Positions 4,904-5,154 of a stretch of 5,154 nucleotides of DNA are shown here, piece after piece. This stretch comes from Tardiphaga sp. (GTDB lineage: Bacteria; Pseudomonadota; Alphaproteobacteria; Rhizobiales; Xanthobacteraceae), in contig JAQGJF010000323.1 in the NCBI GenBank assembly GCA_028290765.1, positions 1-5,154 on the forward strand, read 5' to 3'. Positions within the stretch are counted from its first letter, which is position 1. Every line of letters starts with the position of its first letter. The notes under the pieces are model-generated. The model saw only the letters and a list, made by a program, of their open reading frames with translations. It had not been told where the DNA came from and did not search any database. The position numbers and the translations under genes are program-made.

Positions 4904-5032
4904 TCAGCTCATCTCGAAGGGGTAGAAATCCGCGGTCATGCCGTCGGTCGAGGTCACCGCGCGCAGCCCCACGCGCCCCGCTGACATAGGAACGTCTTGA
5001 CATATCTTCACCTCTTGAATTTCAATAAACAT
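4904..5032 (-). pseudogene. Short ORF ending in a GMP synthase (GuaA) C-terminal-region fragment
   Basis: A 42-codon minus-strand ORF starts at an ATG at 5032 (MFIEIQEVKICQDVPMSAGR...) and ends at a TGA at 4906-4904. Its last third, about 4910-4972, encodes LRAVTSTDGMTADFYPF followed by EMS. This matches, as I remember it, a conserved stretch near the C-terminus of alphaproteobacterial GuaA, normally followed by FLG...RIINEV and a terminal IEWE; that continuation is absent here. The upstream half does not resemble GuaA. It is therefore a fragment, not a working enzyme; whether the small ORF is expressed is unknown. There is no strong ribosome-binding site at the ATG, though an AGGTG lies internally before an out-of-frame ATG at 5003. 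The ORF sits between the YciI-like gene and the divergent VOC-like gene. Confidence 0.6.
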
Positions 5033-5046
5033 TGTGTATATCCAAT
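4997..5046 (+). promoter_or_regulatory. AT-rich control region upstream of the right-edge VOC-like gene
   Basis: This is one of the most AT-rich stretches in the window. It contains TTGACA (4997-5002), an 11-bp palindrome TTGAA-T-TTCAA (5015-5025), and ATTG...CAAT arms (5031-5034 and 5043-5046). Two promoter readings are possible: TTGACA with TTCAAT at 18 bp, or TTGAAT (5015-5020) with TATATC (5037-5042) at 16 bp. In the second the palindrome would overlap the -35 box as an operator. The TTGAA/TTCAA symmetry is of a kind seen in MarR-type sites, but no such regulator is in view. Confidence 0.4.
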
Positions 5047-5107
5047 TTCGCCAAGTCCGCATGATGAGGCAATGGCGCGGCATCAGGCCGCTAGAGAAGG
5101 AAAAGCA

Positions 5108-5154
5108 ATGACCAAGATGATATTGGTGAACCAGCCTGTACGCGATAACGCAAG
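5108..5154 (+). CDS. VOC-family (glyoxalase-like) protein, first 15 codons (runs off right edge)
   Basis: The visible start is MTKMILVNQPVRDNA. Many VOC-family proteins begin MTKMIFVNLPV.D, where the first strand leads into a V-x-D turn and the first helix, so this is a probable match. A good ribosome-binding site, AAGGA, lies 6 bases before the ATG. The assignment rests on 15 residues only and could be wrong. It would be the second VOC-type gene in the window; the other, at 1264-1650, starts quite differently, so they are not recent copies. Confidence 0.6.
   Translation, partial: MTKMILVNQPVRDNA

Noticed and set aside
4713..5003. A 97-residue N-terminal extension of the YciI-like protein
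   Set aside because: The extension is Arg/Ser-rich with no domain, and the internal ATG at 4712 has a near-ideal AAGGAG site and the expected first strand.
1..5154. CRISPR arrays, tRNA or rRNA genes, transposases or IS ends
   Set aside because: I found no regularly spaced direct repeats, no tRNA-like cloverleaf with a CCA-type end, and no transposase or integrase motif.

Overview
The window is GC-rich bacterial DNA packed with short single- and two-gene units on both strands. It looks like alphaproteobacterial (Rhizobiales-like) accessory chromosome. That placement rests on base composition, on protein families such as YciI/DGPF, ArsR-linked VOC and GlxA-type AraC regulators, on an imperfect copy of a palindrome I associate with rhizobial intergenic DNA, and on a short stretch resembling alphaproteobacterial GMP synthase. 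It is inferred, not proven.

Layout, left to right. (1) The N-terminal half-domain of a GlxA-like (DJ-1/PfpI plus AraC) regulator on the minus strand runs off the left edge. It is divergent from a dienelactone-hydrolase-family protein on the plus strand. (2) Convergent with the hydrolase is a minus-strand pair: an ArsR-type repressor whose 3' end overlaps the start of a VOC/glyoxalase-fold protein by 35 bp. A perfect 8-bp inverted repeat sits at the repressor promoter. (3) After about 340 bp without a convincing gene comes a minus-strand type II toxin-antitoxin module: a Phd/YefM-like antitoxin, then a PIN-domain VapC/FitB-like toxin with a GTG start. The antitoxin promoter is embedded in a perfect 25-bp palindrome. 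(4) Divergent from that module is a plus-strand pair, an Rrf2-family regulator overlapping a CmoA-like class I SAM methyltransferase by 11 bp. (5) Convergent with it is a minus-strand YciI/DGPF-family gene that appears to carry a +1 frameshift near its end. (6) About 395 bp without a normal gene follow, including a 42-codon minus-strand ORF ending in a GuaA-like (GMP synthase) segment. (7) The first 15 codons of a plus-strand VOC-like protein reach the right edge.

The recurring architecture is a one-component regulator next to, or overlapping, one small enzyme-like gene (GlxA/hydrolase, ArsR/VOC, Rrf2/methyltransferase), with palindromes at the control regions. The genes do not form one recognisable pathway; the window reads as a run of independent stress- or ligand-response cassettes plus a TA module. 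The points most worth a second look are the GuaA-like fragment (possible fossil of an integration site), the YciI frameshift, the TA operator and its sequence echo at the neighbouring Rrf2 promoter, and the apparently leaderless starts of the two regulators. I see no CRISPR array, tRNA, rRNA, transposase or complete mobile element, and no clear case for an entirely new system.
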